Source: Ephydatia muelleri (Eukaryota > Porifera > Demospongiae > Spongillida > Spongillidae). Taken from it: 64,000 bases of DNA. Location: NCBI GenBank assembly GCA_013339895.1, contig JABACO010000005.1, positions 4,812,013 to 4,876,012 on the forward strand, written 5' to 3'. This document shows, piece after piece, positions 45,719 to 57,778 of this stretch. Every line of letters starts with the position of its first letter. Position 1 is the first letter of the stretch. Made by a program: the position numbers and the translations under genes. A model generated the notes under the pieces. It was not told the DNA's origin, did no database searches, and was given only the letters and a program-made list of their open reading frames with translations.

Positions 45719-48165
45719 ATGCTTCTGAAGATCTGGTCAATGCTTCTATTACAGCACTACGGTTAGTTTCCATTCTAGGAACGCGGGGCTACGTTTTCTC
45801 CACTGCACATACATATATAAGCTCCAGGACGAAAACTATTGTTAATCACTTGCAGTAAACCTCTTAATAATTATTCAGACATAAATGAAAGCATCATTGC
45901 TTATGCATCACAATTATATGAGAAATATAAAATAATTATTCCTTCAATCCAGCCAAGAATTATTGTAACCGATTTTCACTCACTGGTCTAATAGAATAAA
46001 TAAGGATGAGGTATGTGCACTAGGCCTTTTTACCGTTCAAAATATAAGCTCAGTGTTGATGATAATAAAATCAGCTTGAGCAAAAGACAGATTGTTCCTA
46101 TTCACAAATGCATTTGTTGAATTTTGAGTTCTGTGTTTGTGTACCATCTAGAGAACCAGTCTGTGTAGTGTGTGCAGATTATGTGACACAATAGGTGAAT
46201 ACCCATTCTATATTGCAGGCAAACCTGCGTACCTGGTCTGTCAGTTGAACAATGGCACCAGTTGTCCAAAGGCAATTGGTCCAGACACCACACTCAATTT
46301 CGTCTGCAACATTGAGGAACAACAGCTTGGATTCACAAAAAGGCTTCTACCTAATAGAACGTGCACAAACAGTGAGAGGATATTCCTTCTCCAACCCAAG
46401 TATGGTGGCTGCAATCCCAGCTCTAGCTCTCAACATGGTACCTGTGGACCATTTACACAGAATGTAGCCAGCTCTGAATGTATTAACTCCTCATTGTCTG
46501 TTGTCGCAACACAGGGGTTAAATGGAACAGAAATAAGATGTATGAACTTTTATGGGAATAATTCTTTTTTTTATTGGAAATGCAACCATATCAATTATGG
46601 GTAAGTTATCAGTCACAGGTTCCAGTAAATCGATTCATACAGTAGGACTGGAATGTATCCATCATTCTCTCTCCTCTCCTCCTTTCCTTGGTTCACATAA
46701 TAATATAGTTCACTAATCATGAAAATATAGATGACCAATGAATTAAATAAAAAATAGTGTTGAGTGTAGCTGTCTGGTGATAATGTTTCCTGCACATTAA
46801 AATTGAGGATAATAAGTTTAGAATGATTAAATCTGAAGCATTAATAAGCTGCATACATCAAGCTATCTATATAATCATTAAATAAACCTTATTCCTTATG
46901 TTGCATAGTTTTTATTATTATTATTTATTTTACAAAACCTCATTCACTTGTGACGCAACTCATATTTCTGTAAGTAAGGAGAAAGCATAGTAGAAATATA
47001 TTCACACATTTTTCCTACTCTACCATCATGATGTTATATTGAACGATGTATGTCACAACCATTGGTGCTGCTTGTGCTGATGAATTCTCATTGCCGCAAG
47101 CTGTAAAAAAAATGAAATATTTTACTTTTGAGGTGTGGTGCACTGTGTAGTAATCACATTACTATAATAACACTATACAGCACCTCCTCATACACCAAAC
47201 ATGTCAGTGGTACCCAGCTGCACAAAAATAGCTGTTCAATGGTCTGTTTCATCTATGTCACTGGAAGAACCTACTACTGTCATTGTTAGTGTTAAGACAG
47301 GGACAATAGTCAGTCAAACAAACAGCATCTCAACCACAATGAGCACAAGCTCCATGACATTTAATAACCTGGTCAGTGACTCCCTCTACACCATAACAGT
47401 TGAAGGATCTAACTGTGCTGGAAGGAGTAGTGCCACCATTGATATGTGGACATGTAACAAGCTATGAAGCCATCTACAATATACATGTTACCCTCTCTTT
47501 CCAGTACCCAGTCCACCACAGAATATCCATGCCTATCATGTGGTCTCTACCCCAAGTACCGTACACTTGCAAGAGACATGGACTCCAGTGGTAGGTGCAG
47601 AGATATTGGTACTAATATTACAGCATTGTTGACTGTGCTATCTATAGGGAGGCAACAACAAGTTGACCTATGTCATGAGAGTGTCATCCAAAGATGATCT
47701 TATTCTCAATCAAGTTCCAGTTTCCTCAGATCACTGTGATACCACCATGTGCCAATTTACCATTGACTTCAATGCTACTGACACCTCAGTCTTCTTCATC
47801 TCCATAGCTACTATCAGTGAATCAAGGATTGGGCCTCACAGTGATGAAGTGAAGAGTGTTTTGGGTGAGAAGCCATCTGTTGTATTTCATTTGCACCGAT
47901 GTATCTTACACAATGCATTGGATCACATTGATTGTTCCAGCAATAGACAATTATCTTGTTTATTTCTCTCTATTCAGAACAAAACAATAAAGCTACAGTT
48001 GGTTCATCCATTGGTACAGCTGTTGGTGTGTCAGTCTCTTTTACCTTTGTGGTGTCCTTCTCTATGGGAGTGTTGGTGGCTTCTGTTCTCTGCTACACTT
48101 CAAGAAGGTCCAAAGAATCATCCATCACACAATACCCCATTTCACTGCGTAGAAGTGGGCACTAA
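45719..48165 (+). pseudogene. REC-H: long-form receptor with a frameshift and short tail
   Basis: Exons: 45719-45761 signal (MLLKIWSMLLLQHY, donor GTTAGT); 46219-46600 Ig-like (YLVCQLNNGTSCP, KYGGCNPSS); 47181-47453 FN3 (TKIAVQWSVSSMSLEEP); 47505-47590 and 47648-47864 second FN3 (SSDHCDTTMCQF); 47978-48165 membrane exon (EQNNKATVGSSIG, VGVSVSFTFVVSFSMGVLVA). All borders match REC-B and REC-L. The Ig exon has one extra T in a T8 run at about 46565-46572, which throws the end of the domain out of frame. The tail ends early with SITQYPISLRRSG and H, shared with REC-G, leaving no tyrosine repeats, although the repeat tail persists out of frame to about 48303. If the T8 count is an error, REC-H would be a receptor with a minimal tail. 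Confidence 0.7.
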
Positions 48166-48984
48166 TAAGAAGATGAAAGGAGATCTCCTTGAGCTGAATA
48201 CAAACACTACTTATGGATCACCCACTGTGCAAGAGGTGGGCACTAATAAGGAAATGGAGGGAGATGTCGAGGAGATGAGAGAAAACACCTTTTATATCAT
48301 TAAGTCACTTTTATACACTTGGAACAAATGTTTAATTATGTAATTGTGTAGAATATCAGTGTATTCAGAGAAATTTGTTATATTTATCTCTCACAACATC
48401 ATATAAGTGTGATGCTCACTGCTCAGTACTTAAACCAAGTATTAAAATTGAACTTATAACTCTTGATCTGTGTAGGAGCTAGGAAATCCTTGAGAGAAGT
48501 GTTGTTTTGCATTATGAGTACCCTGCACAGTTTGCCACTACTGGGAAGTTATTATTGAGTATGCAATACTGTCATTGTTCATCTTCATCAGTGTTGAGGT
48601 AATAATTGTTATCAATAGTGCTCTTTTGATTGCTGTGTTTGTAATCGAAACTCGTAGTTTGACAATGCACCGGCATGCTCTACAAATAAATTTGTACACA
48701 AAGGTAAAATAAAGGGCTGGCAGGAGATTGCAATCGTAACCGAAATAAATGACATGCTGCCTCTGTTGTCAGTTTGCTGCGATTGCCATACAAACCTACG
48801 TTGTAAGCTATCGTTCTGATGTAAATGAAAGCATCCGGCTGTATTCTCCGTACACATTGGCATGCATAAAGTTATGTAGCTCTCGTCCGAAGCATTTGCT
48901 AGTACCTGATTAAAGATCATTGCTACTAGCGACACGAATAGAAAATTGGTCCGAAAAATTCATAAATCCTTATAGGGAATTTAA
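48166..48984 (+). repeat. Array 3' flank module
   Basis: Out-of-frame tail remnant to about 48303, then the common 3' flank. It ends at a junction (AAATTGGTCCGAAAAATTCA) that also occurs at about 62340. Confidence 0.6.
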
Positions 48985-49700
48985 AATATTTCACTTTTGA
49001 GGTGTGCGCACTGTGTAGTAATCACATTACTATAATAACACTATACAGCACCTCCTCATACACCAAACATGTCAGTGGTACCCAGCTGCACACAAATAGC
49101 TGTTCAATGGTCTGTTTCATCTATGTCACTGGAAGAACCTACTACTGTCATTGTTAGTGTTAAGACAGGGACAATTGTCAGTCAAACAAGCAGCATCTCA
49201 ACTACAATGAGCACAAGCTCCATGACATTTAATAACCTGGTCAGTGACTCCCTCTACACCATAACAGTTGAAGGATCTAACTGTGCTGGAAGGAGTAGTG
49301 CCACCATTGATATGTGGACATGTAAGAAGCTATGAAGTCATCTACAATATACATGTTACCCTCTCTTTCCAGTACCCAGTCCACCCCAGAATATTCATGC
49401 CTATCATGTGGTCTCTACCCCAAGTACTGTACACTTGCAAGTGCCATCTACAGGTAGGCAACAACAAGTTGACTTATGTCATGAGAGTGTCATCCAAAGA
49501 TGATCTTATTCTCAATCAAGTTCCAGTTTCCTCAGATCACTGTGATACCACCATGTGCCAATTTACCATTGACTTCAATGCTACTGACACCTCAGTCTTC
49601 TTCATCTCCATAGCTACTATCAGTGATTCAAGGATTGGGCCTCACAGTGATGAAGTGAAGAGTGTTTTGGGTGAGAATCCATCTGCAGTATTTAATGTGC
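48985..49700 (+). pseudogene. REC-I: FN3-only receptor fragment
   Basis: Contains the intron end and FN3 exon 49049-49321 (TQIAVQWSVSSMSLEEP), the start of the second FN3 (from 49373) and its second half (about 49454-49670, SSDHCDTTMCQF). A deletion removes the donor of the first half and most of the intron, so the halves no longer join in frame. There is no signal, Ig or membrane exon. The 3' junction after the last exon is the same as in REC-J. Confidence 0.7.
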
Positions 49701-50733
49701 ACCAATGTATCTTATGTGTATGTATGACATCACCACTTCAGCTGCCTTGATGCTATCATCACACAGTCCAGCAAGAGTACTGGTCTCAGCACATGGTTGA
49801 GGGGAGCCTTCCTTTGGTACTGTGCTGTACTTGTTTCGACTGTCTGGCAAAATGGCCACTCTAACTTTCTTTGTCCTCACATATGAGTATAGAGAGGTGG
49901 GCTGCAAATGGAGGAAGTTCACAGCATGATGAGCCGTGCTGTGTGAACAGTCTTATCAGTGACCATTTTGCAAACACAGCAAATCTCTATTTCTATACGT
50001 GTTGCTAGTAGCCATGATCTTTAATCAGAATAGTAGCCTATGCCTCAAACGTGAGCTGCATAAATTTATGTGTTCCAATGTGTATTGTACAGTCAACAAC
50101 TCACTCACCAGTTTGTGCTATTTTCAATGGAGAATGCAGCTGGATGCATTAGAAAGCATAATAGTCATATCCTAAAACATAGGTCTATATGGCAATCAGG
50201 CTGCATGCCATTTGTTTCGGTAACAATTGTAATCCATTGCCAGCCCCTTGTTTTACATTTGTGTGTACAGTTCAATTTATTATTTATTTTTGTAGAGCAT
50301 CTTGGGTTGTCAAACTACATCCATTCTTTGATTACAAACATAACATTTAAAAGAGCACTATTGATAACAATTATTACCTCCACTGATGAACAATGACAGT
50401 ATTATATACTAATAATAACTTCCCAGTGGTGGAAAACTGTGGTACTCATGCAAAACCAGTTTGTAATAATTGAGAAGGTCCAGGACCACACTTCTCAAGG
50501 GTTTCCTAGTTCCTGCACAGATCAAGAGTACAACCACCAAAAGTACTTTCTTCCAGACCTTATCTAGGCAATGTTGTAACCAATATTTGTGCATCTCTAT
50601 AAGTTCAATTTTAATACTTGGTTTAAGTTCTGAGCAGTGAGCACCACATGCTGTGAGAGATAAATCAAATTTCTTTGAATATAGTCTACACAATTACATA
50701 ATTAAACATTTGTTCCAAGTGTACAAAATTGCC
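49701..50733 (-). repeat. Array flank modules, inverted
   Basis: Both recurrent flank modules in minus orientation, leading up to the tail fragment at 50734-50828. No gene. Confidence 0.6.
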
Positions 50734-50828
50734 TTAATGATATACAGACATGTTTGCTCTCATCTCCACGACATCTCCCTCCATTTCCTTATTAGTGCCC
50801 ACCTTGTGCACAGTGGATGAACATGTGA
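50734..50828 (-). pseudogene. Short-form receptor tail fragment
   Basis: The last tail codons of a short-form receptor on the minus strand (EVGTN-type unit, EMEGDVVEMRAN, then MSVYH and stop), cut at 50828 by the left terminus of the Ginger-like element. It is the relic of the divergent partner of REC-J. Confidence 0.7.
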
Positions 50829-50977
50829 ATCCTAGGATTGCGCTGCGCAATCTAGGAATCCTTACTTTGACGCGGAAAGGTATTGCATAGTATTGCATAG
50901 TATAGTGTATGTTGTTGCCAGCACATAAAATCATTGTGTTCATATTGATACCAAACTGAAACAGTTGCGACAGAGAA

Positions 50978-51763
50978 CTATGAGCAGCCACTACAATACC
51001 AATCACCCGCGCGTGAAGCTACAAAGCCCACACACATGTAGCGAAACCACTTGCCACATCTGTCACAGGCAATCATATCATCATAAGAGCCTGGCAGTCG
51101 ACAGTCACAGTACAATTTAATAAACTCCCCTGATGGTTTGCAAGCTCTTTTCACCTTGGATGACACGAGTGGAAACCTGCTGAACTTCTCTTGTCAAAAC
51201 AGGTTACAAGGTGGGTCCTCAGCTTATCCTGATCAAAAGTGATTGTTTGCAAATCATCTCCCAGCGCAGCATGATAAGTGAAGGCTATGGCAAATGGGCC
51301 ACAATCAGAGACTCCTTTCTGTTTTTGCACAGGAATATGATGAACTGTCAGCCCACCATCCTCAACACTGCCCTTCAGATGGCTGTAAATCCTCGCCGGT
51401 TGTTCTGCCAACTCAGCACTGAGAGTGGTAGATAAGAGGCTGTTGTATAGACTAATGACTCCATCCAAGAAGGAGGACACCACCCAGTGGTTTTCATTCA
51501 CACAGTGAATCTGTACAGCTGTGAGGAAGAGGTCACATACAACTTGTACATTTTAAACCTAAATATTTCGAATTTCAGCATTCAATGGGGTATATAAGTT
51601 GAGGGTAGGTTTCAATTAAGCTACACATGACAGAATTACTTAATAGCATGCAACTAACAATTGTCCATGATGGGTACAAAACCACCAGTCTGGCTAAGGA
51701 GGGTATTTTGCATTCCATGAACAGCTGGAAATTGTTGCGATATAAGCTTGCTGGCTGCATCAT
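50978..51763 (-). pseudogene. Ulp1-like (C48) cysteine protease domain plus C-terminal PHD finger
   Basis: 51763-51575 includes an N-terminal part (alternative frame: MQNTLLSQTGGFVPIM). 51501-51151 has NENHWVVSS with the catalytic-type His, then KQKGVSDCGPFAIAFTYHAA with the Q..G.sDCG active-site Cys motif of Ulp1/SENP proteases. 51166-50978 has YCDCRLPGSYDDMIACDRCG, then KWFRYMC and WYCSGCS, a complete C4HC3-type PHD arrangement except that the His position reads Arg-Tyr-Met. A one-base frame change near 51185 separates protease and PHD parts. In such elements the protease is thought to process or de-conjugate proteins and the PHD finger to bind chromatin; this copy looks inactive. Confidence 0.7.
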
Positions 51764-51981
51764 GTCTTGTCACATAATAATCCTCCATTCATGATAACAT
51801 CCTTATCAAACTGATCCAAATCAATAGTTGGGATCCAAATCTGAACAAAGGGCATGCTAGAGGATGAAATCAGAGACAGCACTTCTAAAATTTGAGCTGT
51901 AAAGAAATCACTTTACATGCAAACATGCACATACCAGATGATTTTCAGGTTTCTCTGATGATTTTCAGGTTTCTATCTCTC

Positions 51982-52638
51982 TTAAAACTCCCCTGTTTTA
52001 ATTTGGCAACCTGTCCTGCTTGATTTTGTCATTCTGAACCCTTGCTTGTGCAAATGGTCCCACGCATCTGCATGAATTTCTTGTACAAGAGTCTTGCACT
52101 GACAATGAGATACCATGAAGTCATTTCTCTTAATGGCAGCCTCTCTAAGTGATAACCTGGTTAGAGCCTTCCAATCTTGTGCATCTAGTCCCAAATCCCC
52201 TTCATAACACTCCAAGTCAGCTTGGTACTGAGAACACCAAATTTGCACCTTCAAGTTTAGTGTGCATTATATATTTAAAGGGCAATTAAATTCACCGAAT
52301 TGTTTTATACACTGGCACTCACTTTAAACGATAGAGATGAAATGTCTCTCCTAAGTGCTCTACAATCACACATGGCAGTCTGTGTGAATCTGTGGATGAC
52401 CGATCAATCCTCAGGATTCGAACACTGACGAAATCTCCCACATTGAATATTTGGATCTGCATATTAAAATCATATACACAAAAAATCTAGTATACATGCA
52501 AACACCCACATACCCCAAGTAATATACCTTCTTATTTTTTCCTTTGGTGTATTTCACTTGCATCCTCTCAGCATTTCGCCGGTAACTTGCATCTGCCTGC
52601 TCTCGAATTCTTTTGTGCTTATCAGATGTAGCTAGCAA
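51982..52638 (-). pseudogene. Transposon integrase C-terminal region
   Basis: 52638-52530 gives ASYRRNAERMQVKYTKGKNK; after a short intron the coding resumes near 52455 with IFNVGDFVSVRILRIDRSST and LPCVIVEHLGETFHLYRL, which resembles the GPY/F-type module that follows the integrase core in Ginger and related elements. A further block at 52254-51982 (YEGDLGLDAQDWKALTRLSL, CQCKTLVQEIHADAW) carries on in the same direction; I do not recognise it. Confidence 0.55.
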
Positions 52639-52704
52639 AGAGTTGGCTTTGACTATACTTTGTGGGGAGTTGTTAGACTTTTTTCTACTGTAATTTGTAA
52701 CTAA

Positions 52705-53085
52705 TCATCTGATTCTGAGACATCCTGAGCATGTGATTTGGAAAGATGCTGAGTGTTTAATACAGAAGGAGGCTGATCATCTGATTCAGAGGGAGGCTGA
52801 TCATCTGACAAAGCCTGAGCATGTGACTTGGAGCAAGGCTGAGCATGTGACTTACAGGGAGGCTGGTCATCTGATTCAGAGGGAGGCTGATCATCTGATT
52901 CAGAGGGAGGCTGGTCATCTGATTCAGAGGGAGGCTGATCATCTGATTCAGAGGGAGGCTGGTCATCTGATTCAGAGGGAGGCTGGTCATCTGATTCAGA
53001 GGGAGGCTGATCATCTGATTCAGAGGGAGGCTGGTCATCTGATTCAGAGGGAGGCTGATCATCTGATTTAGAGGGAAGGTGGTCA
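52705..53085 (-). repeat. 24-bp coding tandem repeat (SDDQPPSE)n
   Basis: On the minus strand about a dozen copies, eight nearly perfect, of a 24-base unit encoding SDDQPPSE, with degenerate SHAQ variants at the 3' end. The frame stays open, so it is an acidic low-complexity linker within the transposon protein. Confidence 0.9.
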
Positions 53086-53441
53086 TTGATGATGTCTTCT
53101 AAATCTTCCTCCATAATGTTGGATCCACACTTCGCACCTGGAAAGACTGATAGTCATGGAGGCTGGCCAAAAACTAACTCATAAGGAGTAGTCTTCATGA
53201 CCCCATGAAGAGTTGTGTTCAACTGATCTGAATGTCAAGATATTTGGAATAAATCAAAAAATCAAAAAAGCATACGTGCAAGCAATTGAGCAACTTACAG
53301 ATAATGGGGAGCCATTCTGACCAAGGATAATGTTCTCACCTTTAGCTCTGGAGATCGTTTTGCTTCCTTTGTTGTCACCATCCATAAAAGTATCTTTGCA
53401 GAACTCCTCAAATATCTGTTTTTGCTTGTCCATCTTTCGCT

Positions 53442-53515
53442 CACCGTATTCCAAGATTGCGCACGTGCATGCGAACAGATCATGTGCGCAATTCTGGAAT
53501 ACGGTGGATTGCGCG
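53442..53515. repeat. Imperfect palindrome around GCGCACGTGCATGCG
   Basis: CACCGTATTCCAAGATTGCGC is mirrored by GCGCAATTCTGGAATACGGTG, with arms of about 30 bases. It lies next to the right inverted repeat of the Ginger-like element and may be a nested MITE. Confidence 0.75.
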
Positions 53516-53556
53516 CCAAAGTAAGGATTCCTAGATTGCGCAGCGCAGTCCTAGGA

Positions 53557-54344
53557 TTGCGCAAATTCCTGCTTCGCGCGGAACATATATACAAGCACTT
53601 GACCATAGCGTGCCGTATAAAATCGGACTACATATATGTTACACAAGCACAATATAAAGGCCGCAATACAGATTTTAATCGGTCATTTAATTAACTGATT
53701 AAAATTCGTCTGAGTACGCGCGCGTGCTTCTGTGACTCAGTACCTGCGCGCGTGAGTATACGGAATATAAATTGTTTTAGTATGTTTTGGGACATACATC
53801 ATTGATTATTATTTCTGCTGCAATCAGATGTACACAGGCTGTATTCCTCATTGATGGTTTCGTATCAATAGCATGCACTGCATGACAAAACGGGTGAGTG
53901 ACTGCATGACTTTGATATAAAAACAGGATCTATAATCACTTCTGAGATAAGATATATAACTGCTGAAGATCTCACGTTCAACTACTTATGATGCTCTACA
54001 ATACTCACATACCTTTGTAAATGTCTACCACCGCGACAGGCCCTATACATGCAGATCCGCATTTGTCTCAACGCCACAACACTTCGAAGAGCAACCAAAC
54101 GCGATTGTTTGATTGACGCCCGTAATGCGAAACGAACGCTCCAGAACCTTTCTTGCGCAATACACGTAGTAGCAATAAACGTTGTAAAATATTCCACAGC
54201 ATGACAGCGTGACTGTATCGACACCAAATGCACAACGCTATAAAATCAGATTTCAGATATTATCATTTTAGTTATCGTAAAAGGTGTATTAAAAAAGCAT
54301 GTGTCATTTTTTATAAATACTCATTTGCTTCTGCCGCACAGAAC
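53557..54344 (+). promoter_or_regulatory. Upstream region of REC-J (half of a head-to-head spacer)
   Basis: Matches the long-form side of spacers 2 and 3, ending in TTCTGCCGCACAGAAC before the start codon. The short-form side has been lost at the transposon insertion. Confidence 0.5.
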
Positions 54345-56573
54345 ATGCTTCTGAAGATCTGGTCAATGCTTCTATTACAGCACTACGGTAAGTTTCCATT
54401 CTAGGAACGCGGGCCGGGCTACGTTTTCTCCACTGTACATACATGTATGCGTAGCACGATATATACGCTCCGGGATGAAAACTATTGTTAATCACTTGCA
54501 GTAAGCCTCTTAATAATTGTTCAGACATAACTGAAGGCATCATTTCTTATGCATCACAATTATATAAATTAACGGAAAAACAATCAGCAGAAGTATACCT
54601 TCAATCCGGCCAAGAATTATTGTAACGGATTTTCACTCACTGATATAACAGACTAAGTAAAATAAAAGATATGTGCACTACTAGGTCTTTTTACCGTTCA
54701 AAGTATTTGCTCAGTGTTGATGATAAGAAAATCAGCTTGAACAAACGACAGATTGTTCCTATTTGCTATGATGATCCTATTCACAAACAACCTAGAGCAA
54801 TTACTACATTTTTGAACATGCAATGAAATATATTAGTTGAATTTTGAGTTCTGTGTTTTCATACCATCTTGAGAAACCAGTCCGTGTAGTAGGTGCAGAT
54901 TATGTGACACTTCAGGTGAATACCCATTCTATTGTAGGCAAACCTGAGTACCTGGTCTGTCAGTTGAACAATGGCGTCAGTTGTCCAAAGGCAATTTGTC
55001 CAGACACCACGCTCAATTACATCTGCAACATTGAGGAACAACAGCTTGGATACACTATATGGCTGCCACCAAATGGAACATGCACAAACAGATACTATGA
55101 GAGGATATTCCTTCTCCAACCAAAGTATGGTGGCTGCAATCCCAGCTCTAGCTCTCAACATGGTAGCTGTGGACCATTTACAGCACAGAATGTAGCCAGC
55201 TCCGGATGTATTAACTCTTCATTGTCTGTTGTTGCAACACAGGGGTTAAATGGAGCAGTAATAAGATGTATGAACTATGATGGAATTAGCTTATTTCCCA
55301 TAGGAAATGCAACCATATCTATTGCAGGTGAGTTATCAGTCACAGGTTCTAGTAAATCGATTCATGCAGAAGGACTGGAATGTATCCATCATTCTCTCTC
55401 CTCTGCTCCCCTGGTTCAAACAATATTATAGCTCACTAATCATGAAATTATAGATGAGCAATGAATTAATTCAAAACTAGTGTTGAGTGTAGCTGTCTGG
55501 TGATAAATAATAATGTTTCCTGCACATTATACATTGAGGACAATAAGTTGAAAATGACTACATCTGCAGTATTAATAAGCTACATACATCGAGCTATCTA
55601 TCTAATCATTAAATAAGCCTTACTCCTTAGTTTTGAAATGTCATACATAGTTTGTTTGTTTTTTAAACCTCTTTCACTAGTAACGTAACTCATATTTCTG
55701 TAAGTAAGGAGAAAGCATAGTAGAAATATATTTCCTACTCTACCATCCTGATGCATGTGACAACCATCAACCATTGGTGCTGCTTGTGCTGATGAATTAT
55801 ATTATTGTGAATTTTATGTCATTGCTAGCTGTAAAATATTTTACTTTTGAGGTGTGGTGCACTGTGTAGTAATCACATTACTATAATAACACTATACAGC
55901 ACCTCCTCATACACCAAACATGTCAGTGGTACCCAGCTGCACAAATTTAGCTGTTCAATGGTCTGTTTCATCGATGTCACTGGAAGAACCTACTACTGTC
56001 ATTGTTAGTGTTAAGACAGGGACAATAGTCAGTCAAACAAGCAGCATCTCAACTACAATGAGCACAAGCTCCATGACATTTAATAACCTGGTCAGTGACT
56101 CCCTCTACACCATAACAGTTGAAGGATCTAACTGTGCTGGAAGGAGTAATGCCACCATTGATATGTGGACATGTAAGAAGCTATGAAGACATCTACAGTA
56201 TACATGTTATCCTCCCTTTCCAGTACCCAGTCCACCACAGAATATTCATGGGTATCATGTGATCTCTACCCCAAGTACTGTACACTTGTAAGTGACATGG
56301 ACTCCAGTGGTAGGTGCAGAGACATTGGTACTAATATTTAAATGTGCCATCTGTCTGTAGGAAACAACAAGTTGACCTATATCATGAGAGTGTCATCCAA
56401 AGATGATCTTATTCTCAATCAAGTTCTAGTTTTCTCAGATCACTGTGATACCACCATGTGCCAATTTACCATTGACTTCAATGCTACTGACACCTCAGTC
56501 TTCTTCATCTCCATAGCTACTATCAGTGATTCAAGGATTGGACCTCACAGTGATGAAGTGAAGAGTGTTTTGG
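54345..56573 (+). pseudogene. REC-J: long-form receptor with nonsense codon, no membrane exon
   Basis: Exons: 54345-54387 signal (MLLKIWSMLLLQHY, donor GTAAGT); 54938-55327 Ig-like (YLVCQLNNGVSCP, WLPPNGTC); 55900-56172 FN3 (TNLAVQWSVSSMSLEEP); 56224 onward second FN3. In that exon a CAA codon of the paralogues is TAA (56289-56291), and the next acceptor, CAG in REC-B and I, is changed so the second half (to 56573) joins out of frame. After 56573 the sequence passes at the same point as in REC-I into flank module, so no membrane exon follows. If translated to the stop, the product would be a secreted Ig-FN3 protein of about 265 residues. Confidence 0.7.
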
Positions 56574-57658
56574 GTGAGAATCCATCTGTTGTATTTCATT
56601 TGCACCAATGTATCTTATGTGTATGTATGACATCAACACTTCAGCTGCCTTGGCGCTATCATCACACAGTCCAGCAAGGGGACTGGTCTCAGCACATGGG
56701 AGGGAGGAGCCTTCCTTTGGTACTGTGCTGTACTTAATTCAACTGACTGGCAAAGTGACCACTCTAACTCACATATGAGTATGGAGAGGTGCACTGCAAA
56801 TGGAGGAGGTGCACTGCAAATGGAGGAAGTGCACAGCATGATGAGCCATGCTGTGTGAGCAGTCTTATCAGTGACCATTAGGCAAACACAACAAATCTCT
56901 ATTTCTATACGTGTTGCTAGTAGCCATGATCTTTAATCAGGTAGGAGAGAATAGTAGCCTATGCCCTGGACAAAGCTGCATAAATTTATGTATGCCAATG
57001 TGTACTGTACAGTCAACACCAGTTTGTGCTATTTTCAATGGATAATGCAGCTGGATGCATTAGAAAGCATAATAGTCATATCCTAAAACATAGGTCTATA
57101 TGGCAATCAGGCCACATGCCATTTGTTTTGTTAACAGTTGTAATCCATTGCCAGCCCCTTGTTTTACATTTGTGCATATTATTTATTTTTTGTAGAGCAT
57201 CTTAGGTTGTCAAACTATATCCATTCTTTGATTACAAACATAACATTTAAAAGAGCACTATTGATAACAATTATTACCTCCACTGATGAACAATGACAGT
57301 ATTATATACTAATAATAACTTCCCAGTGGTGGTAAACTGTGGTACTCATGCAAAACCAGTTTGTAATAATTGAGAAGGTCCAGGACCACACTTCTCAAGG
57401 ATTTCCCGTTCCTACACAGATCAAGAGTACAATCACCAAACACTACTTTACTTTCTTCCAGACCTTATCTAGGCAATGTTGTAACCAATATTTGTGCATC
57501 TCTATAAGTTCAATTTTAATACTTTGGTTTAAGTATCGAGCAGTGAGCACCACATTTATATGATGTTGTGAGAGATAAATACAACAAATTACTTTGAATA
57601 CACTGATATTCTACACAATTACATAATTAAACATTTGTTCCAAGTGTACAAAATTGAC
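56574..57658 (-). repeat. Array flank modules, inverted
   Basis: Both recurrent flank modules in minus orientation, belonging to the short-form tail fragment at 57659-57778. No gene. Confidence 0.6.
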
Positions 57659-57778
57659 TTAATGATATGCAGACACATATGAGGTGTTTGCTCTCATCTC
57701 CACGACATCTCCTTCCATTTCCATCTCTTGCACAGTGGATGAAACATGTGATCCATACCCTTCATCTTCTTCTTAGTG
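57659..57778 (-). pseudogene. REC-K: short-form receptor tail fragment
   Basis: Minus-strand remnant of the repeat tail, with YGSHVSSTVQE-like, EMEGDVVEMRANTS and YVSAYH before TAA, in a partly shifted frame. It is the relic of the divergent partner of REC-L. Confidence 0.65.

Larger units (their letters stand above)
50830..53556 (-). mobile_element. Ginger-like DNA transposon with integrase, Ulp1 protease and PHD finger
   Basis: 39-bp terminal inverted repeats with one mismatch: 50830-50868 (TCCTAGGATTGCGCTGCGCA...) and 53518-53556. The repeats are themselves partly palindromic (ATTGCGC/GCGCAAT). All coding pieces are on the minus strand in this order: a start exon near 53440-53290 (DGDNKGSKTISRAKGENI); an integrase piece near 53210 (TTPYELVFGQPP); an acidic 8-residue repeat; an integrase C-terminal region; and a Ulp1-type protease followed by a PHD finger. 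Most of the integrase core is missing and frames are broken. Ginger elements combining an integrase with accessory domains such as Ulp1 and PHD are described in invertebrates. It separates REC-J from its divergent partner. Confidence 0.65.

Noticed and set aside
52705-53085. Regular 24-bp repeats, CRISPR-like at first sight
   Set aside because: Contiguous units without spacers, in an open reading frame, in a eukaryotic transposon.
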